From: Deroplatys truncata
Lineage: Eukaryota > Arthropoda > Insecta > Mantodea > Mantidae
Reading direction: 5' to 3'
Length of the DNA stretch: 64,000 nt
NCBI GenBank assembly: GCA_030765065.1
Contig: CM060988.1
Span: forward strand, 174,633,065-174,697,064
In this document: piece after piece, positions 47,379-60,092 of the stretch
Layout: every line of letters begins with the position of its first letter
How positions within the stretch are numbered: position 1 is the first letter of the stretch
The notes under the pieces: model-generated
The model's input: only the letters and a program-made list of their open reading frames with translations
Told to the model about the DNA's origin: nothing
Database searches by the model: none
Translations under genes and position numbers: made by a program

Positions 47379-47730
47379 TGTAGATCTCTTTGAAACACAC
47401 AATTTACTTAAAATAAGTTTTTTGTGGCATAAGCCGTTTCTGAGATATTCGTTATTAAATGTTAGAATTTTTCAATACTTATCATTCTACAAGAGTACCA
47501 TCGATTTTCAGTTGTTTCTGCGATGTCATGGAAACAGTATGGAATTTTAAGGCCAGCATATAGCGTCCAGTTCTTAAACAGTTGACTATCGCTGTTCCTT
47601 TGTATCTATAACGAAATGTGTAATGCAGCTACTTCCGGAAACGTTTATCTCGATTAAAATGAAGTAGAGAATACTTTGTTATTAAGGAATAGTGGGTAAA
47701 AAATGTAATGTGAAGATAGCACACAAGATT
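47379..47730 (-). repeat. Family A2, reverse, 5' part
   Basis: tgtagatctctttgaaacacacaatttac to the reverse 5' region near 47720. Confidence 0.6.
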
Positions 47731-47743
47731 CTTAAACGTTGGT

Positions 47744-47925
47744 TTTTATTAACTTTTACTGTTTGGCTAACGTTTCCCATTTCCAGCCTCTGCGGAGAGT
47801 AGGTAATGATCCTAGTTAAAGAAAAGGTCTCCTACCTCAACCGGAAATCGAGCTCGGGACCCCTAGTTTGAGAAGCCAGAACGCTGACCACTCGACTACA
47901 GTGGCAGTCCGCGAAAGAGCTGCTT
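47744..47925 (-). repeat. tRNA-like SINE remnant
   Basis: On the minus strand it reads as a tRNA-like head (ACTGTAGTCGAGTGGTCAGC, then a B-box-like CGAGCTCGATTTC). A third SINE type or an old member; no intact cloverleaf. Confidence 0.45.
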
Positions 47926-48714
47926 CTGCATATTATATATTCATGGCTTTTAAGTTTCAATTAGAATGCGAGGATCATTTTCTCTGACCTTTACAGTCTC
48001 ATTACATGGAGAACACGTTTCGGCGCTTGTAATAATTAATCTTCATGAACACTGTTACTAGTTCTTGGTTTGACCAACTTGGTAAGGATTGTCAGAGCGA
48101 ATTCACTGCGCTCTCATTGGTTACTTGCCTAGTGTTTTCCCTACGCATGTGCAACTGCTATGCAGCGAGGAGAGTGTAACGGATAGCTCGAGGGCCTGGC
48201 TGTATAAGGAGTTTCGCTCAGTTCAAGGTCCTGAATGAGTTACAACAACCCCAGTGCTCCACATTTCGACGTTATATAACAGAACCTGTTACAGCAACAC
48301 TGCCATATTACGTCTGCGTATAAAACGTAGACACAAGCATCCTACGACTGCTGTACTGGGATGATTCACTAGCGATATGATGGGAAATATCATCTAGATG
48401 TACACCTCAGCATTCCCAGAATTCTACCAGCCTTTCTAGGAGGTGAAACTTGCTGTAGGTCGTGGGTGCGAACCCCGCCCAGTTGAACAACTTGTGTCCC
48501 AAGTTTTTGACACGTGCATTTGTCATTTGCACGAAAACTTTTGAGTAACCGCGGTCATTGGTTTATTGTCCTCGAAATGTCAGCATATTACGTCTTCCGT
48601 GGTGCAAGAGAATCATGCTGACTTTTGGACTGGAGGTTTTTTTTTGGGTGACAATGTTTGTAATTTATTATTTGTTCTCTTCTTCCAGTTTAACTTAGCT
48701 TTAGTTTTGTGGCA
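47926..48714. other. Unassigned stretch
   Basis: Nearly 800 bases without family similarity. A TATAAG at 48203 and a tRNA-B-box-like GGTGCGAACCCC near 48466 are isolated and do not build a gene. Confidence 0.35.
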
Positions 48715-49910
48715 TTATAGTCTTCCTGTATCATCTGCTTCATCTTGCTGACATATGGCTTTAATTATGTAGTCGCCTTCCCTTGCTTGAAGAACTTGCT
48801 GACATATAACCTTAGTTGTATAGTCATCTTCCAGGATCATCTGCTTCAACTTGTTGGTATATGGCTTTGGCTATGTAGTCGCGTTCCTGTATCATCTTAT
48901 CGCACTTGCTGATATATGGCTTTAGTTATGCCGTCGCCCTTCAGGATCATCTGCTTCAAGTTGTTGATATATGACTTTAGTTATGCATTCCTGTACATTC
49001 TGCTTCAAGAACTTGCTGATATATAGCCTTAGTTCCATAGTCGCCATCCAGGATCATCTGCTTCAACTAGCTGATACTTGGTTTTAGTTATGGAGTACAT
49101 TCCTGTACATTCTACTTGAAGAACTTGCTGCTATATAGCCTTAGTTGGGTAGTCGCATTCCTGTATAATTTACTTGAAGAAAATATTGATATATGGCTTG
49201 ACGAAGATATAGATACTTGGGAGTGACTGGTTCAGAAGACTGGTAAGAACCTAGTTAAAAGTCTACAATTCCTTGTTAAAGGTAGTGGTCTGTTTAACTA
49301 GAAAGAATAAAGATGGAGAATAATGCAATAGCTTTTTGGTTTCAGTGTTAGGGCACATCCCTACTCAATCTCATATACTGCTTTAGATATGTAAAGACCT
49401 TTCTGTATCATCTGCTTGAAGAACTTGTTGATATGTAGTCACGTACAAGTCTTTCTGTTCATCTGCTTGAAGAACTTGCTGATATATTACCTCAGTTATG
49501 TAGTCGTCTTCCTGTATCATCTGCTTGAAGAACTTGCTGATATATTACCTCAGTTATGTAGTCATCTTCCTGTATCATCTGCTTGAAGAACTTGCTGATA
49601 TATTACCTCAGTTATGTAGTCGTCTTCCTGTATCATCTGCTTGAAGAACTTGCTGATATGTAGTTTTAGTCATGTACAAGTCTTTCTGTTCATCTGCTTG
49701 AAGAACTTGCCGATATATTACCTCAGTTATGCAGTCGTCTTCCTGTATCATTTGCTTGAAGAACTTGCTGATATATGGTTTAGTCACGTACAAGTCTTTC
49801 TGTTTCACCCGCTTGAAGAACTTGCTGATATGTGGTTTTAGTCACGTACAAGTTTTCTATTCATCTGCTTGAAGAACTTGCTGATTCGTATATGGCTGTA
49901 GTTACGTAGT
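48715..49910. repeat. Minisatellite, about 58-bp unit
   Basis: Tandem repeats built on CATCTGCTTGAAGAACTTGC plus tgatatat...agttatgtagtcgtcttcctgtat. Three neighbouring units (starting 49511, 49569 and 49627) are exactly 58 bases apart and almost identical. Units toward 48715 are older and more variable, and one non-repetitive interruption lies at about 49200-49370. Open frames on both strands across it are repeat artefacts. Confidence 0.82.
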
Positions 49911-50900
49911 CTCCTACCTTTGAAAATATTAACAGTGTTTAACTTCCGTTTTTACAACATACGATACCATGTGCGGACACTGAGACACATGAAATGAAAT
50001 GTTAATTTGGTAATGAAATTTGGGAAGGAAAAAGTTCTGCCTAAGTTTAGAGTACCTCCGTGGCATTTATCATTTACAAGGGCTAAAGAAAATAAAAAGG
50101 GAGGGAAAGGTCAGGGGATCCTGGCAGAATTCGAACCATGGCCACCGGTGTCTTTATTTTGTTGCTGTGAAGTTACTCGGAATGTGTTTTTGTATTTGTT
50201 TTTGGAATCGCAGAACTACTGGCATGTCTGACGGATGGCCTTAGTTGCACAGTCGCCTTCCTGTACCGTCTATTTTATTTTTGTTTATTTTTATCTATGA
50301 ATGAAACTTTGACCCAAGACCAGAGATGCTATCACCTGAACTTTATTTCTCTAAAGTGACCTTCTGATAGTATTTAATGCACGTCATGTATCAGTAAATA
50401 AATCCTTACTATTTAGAGGGCAAGGGAGGTTAGGCATATTCAAATCTGTGAGATTAGAATAAATTTTTCATTCTGCAAAGAAACTAACTCTCCATATCTT
50501 CTCACCAGAAGAAGAGGAGATAAATGGATGATTGTTTACAAAGAAATTCATGCAAAATTTTGATCAAAATTGTTTTAGTAATATGTGACAGACATAAAAA
50601 ACGTCAGTTGACTCTCCAGTTAGGCTTGCATTTCCTTTTGTAGGAATTCTGTGAAATGCATGCAAGAATTTGGTATTGTTTGTGCCTTCCTTAACGAAGA
50701 ACGAAATTACTATAGAAACCTAATTTTTTCTTTCCAGCTTCACAGGTTTCATAACATATGTTTTGCATGAAGGATTTGCTTTTCTGATATTTAAAATACA
50801 ATATGTAATTGGCAAATGCACTAAAAACATTCCTTTTTCAATCACCTATCCGGATATTTTCTCTTGTAATGAGTAACTAATTAAAATCACTGTATCCAAT
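49911..50900. other. Unassigned AT-rich stretch
   Basis: No family match or supported gene. Short frames at 50007-50244 have no recognisable domain; aattcgaaccatggcc near 50128 resembles an old SINE B-box. Confidence 0.35.
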
Positions 50901-50907
50901 GCTTAAT

Positions 50908-51704
50908 TTACCACATATAAAAGAATCGCAAGTTGAAGCAGAAAATCCTTGAGCATAAATTCCTCGACAAACTAATCCCATTCACTAACGTTCCTTGGGA
51001 ACCGATGCGGATACTCGTAGGCGTAAGAGTAGACAAGTAATTCCTCACTGCGAAAGTGGCATTGGATGAAGAAATGTGAAAAGGACATCCTGTGATATCC
51101 TTCATAGTAACTATGTAACTTCCCATTCTTGACATGACCATCTTAAGATGCTTACTGTATCTGATTGGGGGCTGAGTGTTAAATATCAGACTGCAAGCTT
51201 CAGGCAACCAGTTCTTTCGAATGGAATTCCTACCTCCCAAGTCTGTCAAAGTATTGCCTTGTTGATATGTAGCTTTCATTTGACTCCATAAGAATTTGGG
51301 ACAGGCATTTCATTCTGTATGCATTATTTGCCTGATTGCAATACTGTTTGGCCAAAATGAACAACGAAAATTGTAACAAATTATAATATTGCAAACCCAG
51401 GACGAAGGAGGGCTACGATTTGTTTCATGAAGGCTTTCAAGCCAAAAATCTTCTTTATCGTTGCCGATGCCTTTAATAGCTTCAACCTTTTTAATAAACT
51501 GAGTAAGGCTGTCAATAATAAAGTTAACATCTTGTAAATAGCAGGCTGCGCTTCGAATCGCCCCTTAGGAAGTACACATCTCTTAGTTGAAATTGTCTTA
51601 GAAGGGTTCTTCTTAGATTTAGGGAGGTCCACGTGACAGCTCAATTGGCAAGAGATTCGGGATGGAAGTTTGGAGGCCCGTGATTCCAATTCCAACTTTA
51701 CCAC
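50908..51704 (-). other. Possible decayed coding segment, unidentified
   Basis: Two minus-strand frames follow each other (51704-51381, then 51279-50908; 107 and 123 aa). A stretch in another frame between about 51540 and 51400 also reads well, so one older frame may have been broken by shifts. The region is outside all repeat families recognised here. I see no domain, catalytic motif, signal peptide or splice structure, and do not recognise the product. It could equally be chance open frames. Confidence 0.2.
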
Positions 51705-51744
51705 AAATTAATTAATTGGATTCTAGTTTTCAAACTAGGTCACG

Positions 51745-52060
51745 ACAAGAGTCAAAAGATGTAAAACTCGGGGGTAGCGTCTGAGGCTTGCAATTAGGAG
51801 GTCCTGGATTCCATTCTTGTTGGATTGACTGTGTGCGGCTCATACGGTGGGTGTACTTTGACGAGCGAATTAATTGTTTCTTCCTTGGCATGGAAACTTC
51901 TGCCTGAACTTCTACGCGAGGATATGGAAGGAGCGGCCGGAGATGTTCAATCTGGAAACGTTAATGATCCCGCTGCGCCGCGTCTGCCGCCCCTCTAGCC
52001 TTATCCTTTTTTATCGTGGTGCCGAAATCTTCCTGATTTCATCCCTAAGACTGCGAAAGT
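51745..52060 (+). repeat. Degenerate SINE family S
   Basis: ctcgggggtagcgtctgaggcttgcaattaggaggtcctggattcc resembles the S head (A-box gone, B-box damaged). The body is weakly collinear (caatctggaaacgttaatgatcc). Another tRNA-like trace lies at about 51635-51700. Confidence 0.45.
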
Positions 52061-52499
52061 GTATGTATCTTTAGATTTTTATTTCTCAGAATGAAAATGT
52101 GTTCCCTGTTTGCAGTTCATATGAACATAGCTTATGAAATCTGAAATGCCAGCTGTTTCAAAACAATTTCTCACTATACACAGGCGTAACGACTTCAATA
52201 GCAAAGAAATTCGCTCTTTCTGTTGCTGCCTTGAAAGGTGTCTGATTTATTCATCACACGGGTATATGGAGGCTAAACTGATTGTCAAATGTTTAAAAAG
52301 CTCGAAGCTATGTGCAGACTTTGTACAACATCAGGAGAAACAATCGAATGGCGACTTATCAGTTTAAGAAGGTATTAAGTAATTTGAAATTAAAAATCGA
52401 TAACATCGAACAATTCGGAAGTGGTTAATGTTAATAAGTTCCTCCACTCTGAATTTTTTTGCTTGCAACGTGGAAATCATAGGATGATGTACAATGTTA

Positions 52500-53335
52500 G
52501 AAAAAAAGGATCCGATGTGTTACATTCAATGACTTTCTCTACTACTTTTTGTTTATTAGTGGGTATACAAATTATTTTTATGCAAGTTTATTTTCCTATC
52601 TGGTTCATTTTATTCCAGATAAACCTTTCCGGAAATAGCTACATTACACATTTCGTCATAGATACAAAGAGAACAGCGATAGTCAAATGTTTAAGAACTG
52701 GACGCTATATACTGGCCTTAAAATTCCATACTGTTTCCATGACATCGCGAGATACAACTGGCTATGTATTGAACAATTGGAACCATTAATAATAGACATC
52801 TTGGAAACGGCTCGGCTGATGCAACGAAAAAGTTATTTGAAATAAATTGTATGTTTTAAAGGGATCTACATTTCTTGTGCAATATGTTTACGTCTACTGC
52901 TTAACGTTTACCAGTTATGTAAGATTATATAAATTTCCTTGCGAATGAATAGGGTTTCACAAGCTATTACCAGAAAATTCAAGATATACATTTGATTTGT
53001 TATGTAAATATATTTAATATGTGGTATTGTAATCAAAATCAAAAACTTCGAAAAATCTTCGATGTAAAGGTCAATTTGATGTGAGGGATTTTTTTAGAAT
53101 CTTCGTGTCGGATCTTTGGAATGTGCTGAACTTAATACAAATTTTGGTGTTTGGCTTTTCGGTTTTGAGTTATGCTGTTCACAGCACATATGCACACTGG
53201 GACCGTTTTTAAAAAAGCTTTTTTTTATTCCAGAGTACTCAAAACATGTATTTGCGATAAAACCTTAGTATTAATTTTTGGATGGAATGCAATACCGTCT
53301 CTACGTACTACTTATGTGATAGAGAAAGTAAAAAA
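52500..53335 (+). repeat. Family A2, full-length forward
   Basis: GGATCCGATGTGTTACATTC to GATAGAGAAAGTAAAAA. Clear A2 middle (gaacagcgatagtcaaatgtttaagaactgg). Further A2 fragments continue to about 53720. Confidence 0.68.
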
Positions 53336-53720
53336 AAAGCCAATATCGATTTTCCTCTAGAGAAAATAATAAGTTTTTGAAAATTCAAAGCAATAACGAA
53401 GAATATTCAGGAAATAGTTAACGCCACAAAAAAATTGGGAACATAAATTGTGCACTTTAACGAGATCTGCATATTGTGTAGTAAGATTTTGTCTATCTCC
53501 TACGTTTTACCAATTATACAAAATTGTTTCATATTGAAGAGCTTTTTTATATGTATGCTGTTTACAGACACATGCACACAAATAGTTAGGCCTTTTTTCT
53601 AGAAACCGTTTCTTTGTGTTCAAGGGATCTCAAAACATGTATTTCTGATAAAAATATCGGTATAGAATTTTTGGGTGGAATGGGATATTAGTTAGAATCT
53701 TCCTCGGGAGATTCTCAACT

Positions 53721-54300
53721 TAAACACCATTAGGCTGCTCACAGACATGCACGCTAACCTTTTTCTAAATTCTGTCTTTTTGTTCTGTGGACTCAAAACG
53801 TGTATTTCTAATGAAATCTCTGCATGGATTTTGGATGAAATACAATAGTTCCTCTACTAATCTTTGAAGTTACGGTCGCTTCTTGGTTTAAAATTACGTT
53901 CCCATCTAAATCTCAGTAACTGTGTTCATGCTGAGTTCTTCAGATCTGCTTACTCGCCTGCTCATCTCTATATCATCTAAAGGAAGCAAATTAAATATTC
54001 CGTATTTTATGCTTCCTCTGAAGTCTAATGCATGATAATTTCCTTCACGCACGTCTCAAACCTTACACTGACCAAGCTACAAGATTAGGCGTTCTTGTCA
54101 CCGAAAACGGCCACATCCTTGGCCAACATTCACTTGCTGCTCATATTACATTTGTCTCGGAAGGCGAAAGTTTCGTTTTGATGCCGGGACAAGAGACCCA
54201 GATTAAGAAAACGCGATCCAGTTTTAGCATTTTGTTACGTCATACAAAAGTGGCACGCAGTATGGAATATCATGAGTGTGGGGTGAAAGGAAACAGACAG
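53721..54300. other. Upstream region of gene 2
   Basis: Mostly non-repetitive sequence before the gene 2 TATA box. A 101-aa frame (54028-54333) overlaps the promoter and start site and shows no domain, so I do not call it a gene. Confidence 0.4.
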
Positions 54301-54331
54301 TATAAAGAGAACCGTCATCGACAGCTGCAGT
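54301..54331 (+). promoter_or_regulatory. Core promoter of gene 2: TATA box and initiator
   Basis: TATAAAGAG at 54301-54309 and an initiator-like CAGT at 54328-54331, whose A is 28 bases from the start of the TATA box, matching the usual arthropod spacing. The proposed ATG follows at 54355, giving a 5' UTR of about 26 bases. Confidence 0.65.
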
Positions 54332-54354
54332 AACACCAACCTAACTGCCGGACC

Positions 54355-54366
54355 ATGAGACTACAC
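54355..54366 (+). CDS. Gene 2, exon 1: first four codons
   Basis: ATG-AGA-CTA-CAC (M-R-L-H) is followed immediately by a strong donor, GTGAGT (54367-54372). Joined in phase 0 to exon 2 it gives MRLHVFFVLLLLHLAFSA, a strong signal peptide. ATG context is GGACCATGA. As in gene 1, exon 1 holds exactly four codons and the intron phase is 0. The 8106-bp intron (54367-62472) is filled mainly with A/A2 repeats and one SINE. Exon 2 has no usable ATG of its own, which makes an upstream exon necessary. No transcript evidence. Confidence 0.72.
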
Positions 54367-54865
54367 GTGAGTAACCTTCACCTTCCAACTTCCGCCGGTA
54401 TTTTCATTTGGACGCAACCTTCTTTCCTCACGTTTTGCGGTTGCTGTGATGAAAATCAGATACTTAGGCCCTTATTTCAGCTAAAAATTTAAGTAAGCTC
54501 GCTTAGCACTCATTTATAAATACCCACCAAAGGGTGTTATGTAGAGAGAAACGTTTTAACCTACGTGTTCCGTATTACCTCGAATGCTGATAGTTTTTCG
54601 TTAATTTTAATTAAGGAAGCAATGCACTCTTCAAATCTGAGAAAAGAAAGATTTGTGAAAGAATAAAAAAATACAATTTTTATAATAAAATAATATTAAT
54701 TCCAAATCTTAAGATTTTTCCCACTTGGCATATTTAAACTACAAAGCCATAAATTCTTATTAGCAAGTATGCCCAACTTAAACCTTGTTTTCTCGCAAAC
54801 TTTTTTCACCATTTTTTCAATGTTCAAAATGTTTCACAAGACGCAAGTTTTTACTAATTTGTTTT

Positions 54866-55742
54866 AATTTTTACTTTCTCTATTACGTATAAAAGGTAGG
54901 GGAAATATTGCATTCCACCCAAAAATTCGATACCGAGATTTCACCGGAAATACATGTTTTGAGACCCCCTGAATCCAAAAAAAAGATTTTTAGAAAAATA
55001 TCTTTGTGTGTATCTCTGTGTTTATGTGTGTATGTATGAGAGAGAGACAGAGAGTGAGAGAGAGAGAGAGACTGCGAACAGCATAACTCAAAAACAAAAA
55101 GTCGGATAAACACCAAACTTGGTATTTAGCTTTAGTACCTTCTGAATACTCGACACGAAGATTTTAAAGAAAATGCCCCACCCCAACTACCCTTTACATG
55201 GAATATTTTTTGTAAATTCTGACTTTCTGAAAATACGATTTTGTTTAAAATACAACATATTAAAAATATTTACATGATAAATAAACTGTATATCCTGAAT
55301 TTTCTGGGAATAGCTGTTTAAGTTCTCTTCATTCGGAAGTAATTTTGTATAATCTTGAATTATCTGATACAAGTTAAGCGATGGAAGAAAATACACTACA
55401 CAAAAGATATAGATCTCTTTAAAAGACATAATTTACCTCAAATAATTTTTTTGTGGCATAAGTCATTTCTGAGATAACCGTTATTAAAGGTTCGAATTGT
55501 TCATTACTTGTTCATTCTTTAAAGTCCTTTCAGCATTCAGTTATAGCGCCCTGTTCTTAAACATTTGACAATCGCTGTTCTCTTTGTATTTATAACGAAA
55601 TCTGTAATGTAGTTATTTCTGCAAAGGTTTATTTAGATTAAAATGTAGTAGATAGAAAAATAAGCTTGAGTAAGAATAGTTTGAATACTCACTAATAAAC
55701 GATAGTGGATAGAAAAATCATGTGAATATATCACATCATAAT
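54866..55742 (-). repeat. Family A2, full-length reverse
   Basis: TTTTTACTTTCTCTATTACG to tcatgtgaatatatcacatcata. The microsatellite slot (55010-55072) mixes GT with (GA)n. Intron of gene 2. Confidence 0.72.
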
Positions 55743-56410
55743 TTCAGACAATAATTAGGAATTAATATATAAGACTTGATATAATAGATGTTTTCCTAAA
55801 CTCAGTGTAATATATGAAATTTGTATGTGAATATCTTTAAATAATCATATAAGCTAGAATATTTAAACATAGCAAAACCATTACTGCTATCTTCAACAAG
55901 ATATTTTATATACTGTTAATTTTGAAAATTTCACATCTGCATTACCTAAACGAATGCTTGTCATGAGTTATATCGAGACCGAAGTTCTCAAAATAATTAT
56001 CTAATGCCAACAAGCATGAGCTTGAAAGATTAAATAAATTACCTAAGAGAAATTATAAGCAAGAGAGAGGATTCGTAAACAATTTTTTGTACTTTTAATA
56101 TAATCACTGAAGTGGTTTACCTGTTTCATCTTTCTGAAAATATTTTTATTAGCTTTTATTCCAAGCAAAACCGCAGATCTGAATTAAACGTGTTAATGAG
56201 AACTTATTTTGGGAGGCAGTGAGATATTCGAATCGAAGCAGAGGTCGGAGACTACTCGGCACAAAACTCTGAAAATTTATTCCATACAACTTTTTGTTTC
56301 TTTTTTATTATACACCCTTAGATCTTGCACCGCTTCTTTTATATTTTGAATTAGCTGATCACCAAATATCACCGTTTTTACAGTTTGACTCAACCGCCAA
56401 TAGTTAACAG
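55743..56410. other. Unassigned intronic stretch
   Basis: About 670 AT-rich bases in the gene 2 intron. No exon with suitable splice sites or RNA gene seen. Confidence 0.4.
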
Positions 56411-57314
56411 AAAAATCTGATGTGTTACACTCACATGACTTTCTCTACTCTTGTACAAACTATTTTTACAAACGCTTATTCTCCATCTACTTCATGTTAA
56501 TCGAGATAAACATTTGCAGACTCTATCTTATTGCTAATTTTCTTGTAGATGTAAGGGGAATATATATTTACAAGGGCAATATAGAAATACAGTAGTCTTT
56601 AAGCACATACATATCTCTTAATAACTGGTTGCTAGGTGCAGCACCATTCCCTTTCCCACAGATTAATATTCTTTGCATATACAAGACAAAAAATGAATAA
56701 CGAATTCCCATTTGAGAAAATAAGTATTGAAAAATTTAAGGGAATAAGAAGCAATATCTAGAAAATGGTTCACTCAAAAAAATGTATATGACATAAATTG
56801 TGTATTTTAACGCGATCTACATTTTTTGTGTAGTAAGATTTTGTCTATCTCTTATGGTTTACCAGTTATGCAAAAGTTGTTCACAATGAAGAATACTTTT
56901 GGAGACATTCCCAGAAAATTCAAGATATACATTTTATTTGTCATAAAAATATCTTAAACATAAGATATTTTAAACAAAATCGTCAGAGCCATTTTTGAGA
57001 AAATTAAATTTTTCGAAAAATCTTCCATGTAAAGGGTAATTTGGGGTAGGGGAATTTTCTTGAAAACCTTCGTGTCGCATCTCTGGAAGATACTGAACCT
57101 AAATACCAAGTTTGGTGTTTATCCGACTGTTCGTTTCTGAGTTATGCTGTTCACAGACAGACACACAGACACACACACGGACATGTTTCCAAAAATGCTT
57201 TTTTTGGATTCAGGGGATCTCAAAACATATATTTCCAGTGAAATCTCGGTATCGAATTTTTGGGTGGAATACAATACTTCCCCTACTTACTAAACGTAGT
57301 AGAGAAAGTAAAAA
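56411..57314 (+). repeat. Family A, full-length
   Basis: AAAAATCTGATGTGTTACAC to AGAGAAAGTAAAAA, of the subgroup with the ctggttgctaggtgcagcaccattccc middle. Intron of gene 2. Confidence 0.9.
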
Positions 57315-58403
57315 TATATGAGAATAGGTTTCGTAGATATTTAATCGAATCGAAGCAAAGATTATAAGAATAAAAAATGAATGTAGGAGATATTAGTTAC
57401 TGATCGAAGCAAAGATTATAGGTGTAAGAAATTAATATACAAGTTATTAGTTTTTTTAGCACCACGCATTAAAACTATTGATGAATAAAGCATCAAGGAG
57501 ACTAACTTGACTAAAAGACACTATGTAATTATCTGTAGTAATGCTACGAGTGGTTTCCAAATCATCTATAAATTCTCGAGTCATGAAGTCACTAGAATTT
57601 GAAAATCATGAGTGGCATTTGCTAAGACTATTTTACGATTAAAATAAAAATCATGATTATTATAATAAAATTGTGAAATATTTATATTTATTTACATTAT
57701 AACTGGCGTTGTTTTCGAAGACAAGTTGGAATCTTATGATCACCTTTAGTTTTTTTATCACTAAAACTTGATCACATACGTATAATTTTCTGCCATCTGG
57801 GGAGCGAAACTTGCAGTAGGAATTCGCTATTGTTTTATCTATGATCATAAGAATGCTCCTAGTAGATAAAATGTGAAACAAATAAAACTATATTATGAGT
57901 ATTATAGGTTATCACTTTCTTTACAGAAAAAGTCTGATAAATGCTAACTTCTTTCAATTAATTTTATACTGTATTCCTTATACTCTTCTCTGTTTGATTA
58001 CCTCATATTGATTGTATAAAAACAGTGTAAAATACACACCTAAAATGTTATTAGAAATGCATGTAAAGTTGAGTCCATTTGGAGACCAGAAGTTTCAAGA
58101 GGCGACAATGCAAGGAACGCGAAAAGAAAACTAGGAAAAAAAGAAAGGTTAGTGGAGTGGTTTTAAAGTCCGAAGAATATGAAACAATGAGCAATTAATG
58201 TGACGAGAATACCCTGAAGGATTACAAATAAAGTTGTTGCTTATCGTAGAGGTAGAATTGACATGCCTAATTAATAATCCCGTCTATATCTTCATTTGAA
58301 GCGTTACCAAATCTCGTTTCTGACATTTTATGATTAAAAGTAGCGGCATTGATTGTTGGTAGCTGAGTCAGTGCAAAATGTTGCACTAACCTCTTCAGAG
58401 TAT
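57315..58403. other. Unassigned intronic stretch with a small duplication
   Basis: About 1.1 kb. The 17-base motif atcgaagcaaagattat occurs twice (about 57351 and 57401) in a two-copy tandem repeat of about 50 bases. Otherwise AT-rich, with no gene or RNA recognised. Confidence 0.45.
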
Positions 58404-60092
58404 TAAAAAATCTGATGTGTTACACCCACATGACTTTCTCTACTCTTGTAAAAACTATTTTTAGAAACGCTTATTCTCCATATGCTTCATGTTAATAGAG
58501 ATAAACATTGCATTATTGCTCATTTTCTTGTAGATGCAAAGGCAGTATGGAAGGCTTTAAGCTATAGTCAAATATTTTAAGAGCTGGTTGTTATGTGGAG
58601 TATTCCATTCTCTTTGCATGCCCAGTACATAAAAAAAGAACAATGAATTCCATTTGGGAAAAAGTGAAAGTATGTGAAAATTGATACAAATTACAAGGAA
58701 TATCTCGAAAATGGTTCATTCGACAAAAAAAATGCATATGACATGAATTGTGTGCTTTAACGAGATCTACATTTCTTTTAGTCTAGTAAAATTTTGTCTA
58801 TCTCTTATGGTTTACCAGAAATACAAAAGTCATTCAGAATGAAGAGGACTTTTGGGAACATTCTCAGAAAATTCAAGATATACACTTAATTTGCCATAAA
58901 ATATCTTAAACATACATTTTAATCAAAGTTGTTAGAGCCATTTTTGAGAAAGTAAAAATTTTCAAAGAATGTTCCATGTAAAGGGTAGTTTGGGGTTGAG
59001 GATTTTATTGAAAATGTTCGTGTCGCATCCTTAGAAGATACTCAAATGCCAAGTTTGGTATTTATCAAACTTTTCGTTTTTGAGTTATGCTGTTCACAGA
59101 CGGACACACAGACACACACGGACATATTTCCAAAAATCTTATGTGTTACACTCACATGACTTTCTCTACTCTTGTACAAACTATTTTTACAAACGCTTAT
59201 TCTCCATATGCTTCATGTTAATCGAGATGTTAATCTTATTGCTAATTTTCTTGTAGATGCAAGGGGAATATGGTAGGTTTTAAGCGATAGTCAAATATTT
59301 TAAGTGCTGGTTGCTATGTGGCGCATTCCATTCTCTTTATATGTCCAAGACATAAAAAAAGGAATAACGAATTTGAGAAAAGTATAAGTATTGGTAAATT
59401 TAAGGGAATAACTAGCAATATCTCGAAAACGGTTCACTCAACAACAAAAATGTATACGACATAAATTGTATATTTTAACGCGATCCACATTTTGTGTGTA
59501 GTAACATTTTGTCTATCTCTTATGGTTTAACAGTTATGCAAAAGTCGTTCACAATGAAGAATACTTTTGGAGACATTCCCAGAAAATTAGAGATATACAT
59601 TTAATTTCTCATGACAATATCTTAAACATATGATATTTTAATCAAAATCATTAGAGCCATTTTTGAGAAAATTAAAATTTTCGAAAAATGTTCCATGTAA
59701 AGGATAGTCTGGGGTGAGGGGATTTTCTTGAATACCTTCGTGTCGCCTCTCTGGAAGATACTGAACCTAAATACCAAGTTTGGTGTTTATCCGACTGTTC
59801 GTTTCTGAGTTATACTGTTCACAGTCACACAGATACACACACGGACATGTTTCCAAAAATGCTTTTTTTGGATTCAGGGGCTCTCAAAACATATATTTCC
59901 GGTGAAATATCAATATCAAATTTTTGGGTGGAATACAATACTTCCCCTACTTACTATACGTAGTAGAGAAAGTAAAAATGCTTTATTTGGATTCAGGGTA
60001 TTTCATGTATTTCCGGTAAAATATTGGTATCGAAGTTTTGGGTGGAATGCAATACTTCGCCTAATGACTTTACGTAGTAAAGAAAGTAAAAA
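58404..60092 (+). repeat. Family A copy split by another family A copy
   Basis: The outer copy runs AAAAAATCTGATGTGTTACAC to about 59131 and resumes at 59979 (tgctttatttggattcaggg), ending GTAAAGAAAGTAAAAAA. It is broken exactly at the normally continuous ttccaaaaatgctttttttgg. Intron of gene 2. Confidence 0.88.
59132..59978 (+). repeat. Family A nested in family A, junctions resolved
   Basis: The inner copy reads TCTTATGTGTTACAC to GTAGTAGAGAAAGT (59137-59973), with AAAAA on both sides (59132-59136 and 59974-59978). The host needs only one AAAAA, so the element either made a 5-bp AAAAA duplication or carries its own A-tract. Confidence 0.88.

Noticed and set aside
48203-48250. TATAAG plus TCAGT as a third cuticle-gene promoter
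   Set aside because: Spacing between TATA and initiator is only about 15 bases, and no ATG with a suitable donor follows.
48715-49910. CRISPR-like array
   Set aside because: Repeats are directly adjacent with no unique spacers, units vary in length, and the genome is eukaryotic; it is a minisatellite.
54028-54333. 101-aa + strand frame before gene 2
   Set aside because: It covers the gene 2 TATA box and start site, shows no domain or splice signals, and is within chance length.
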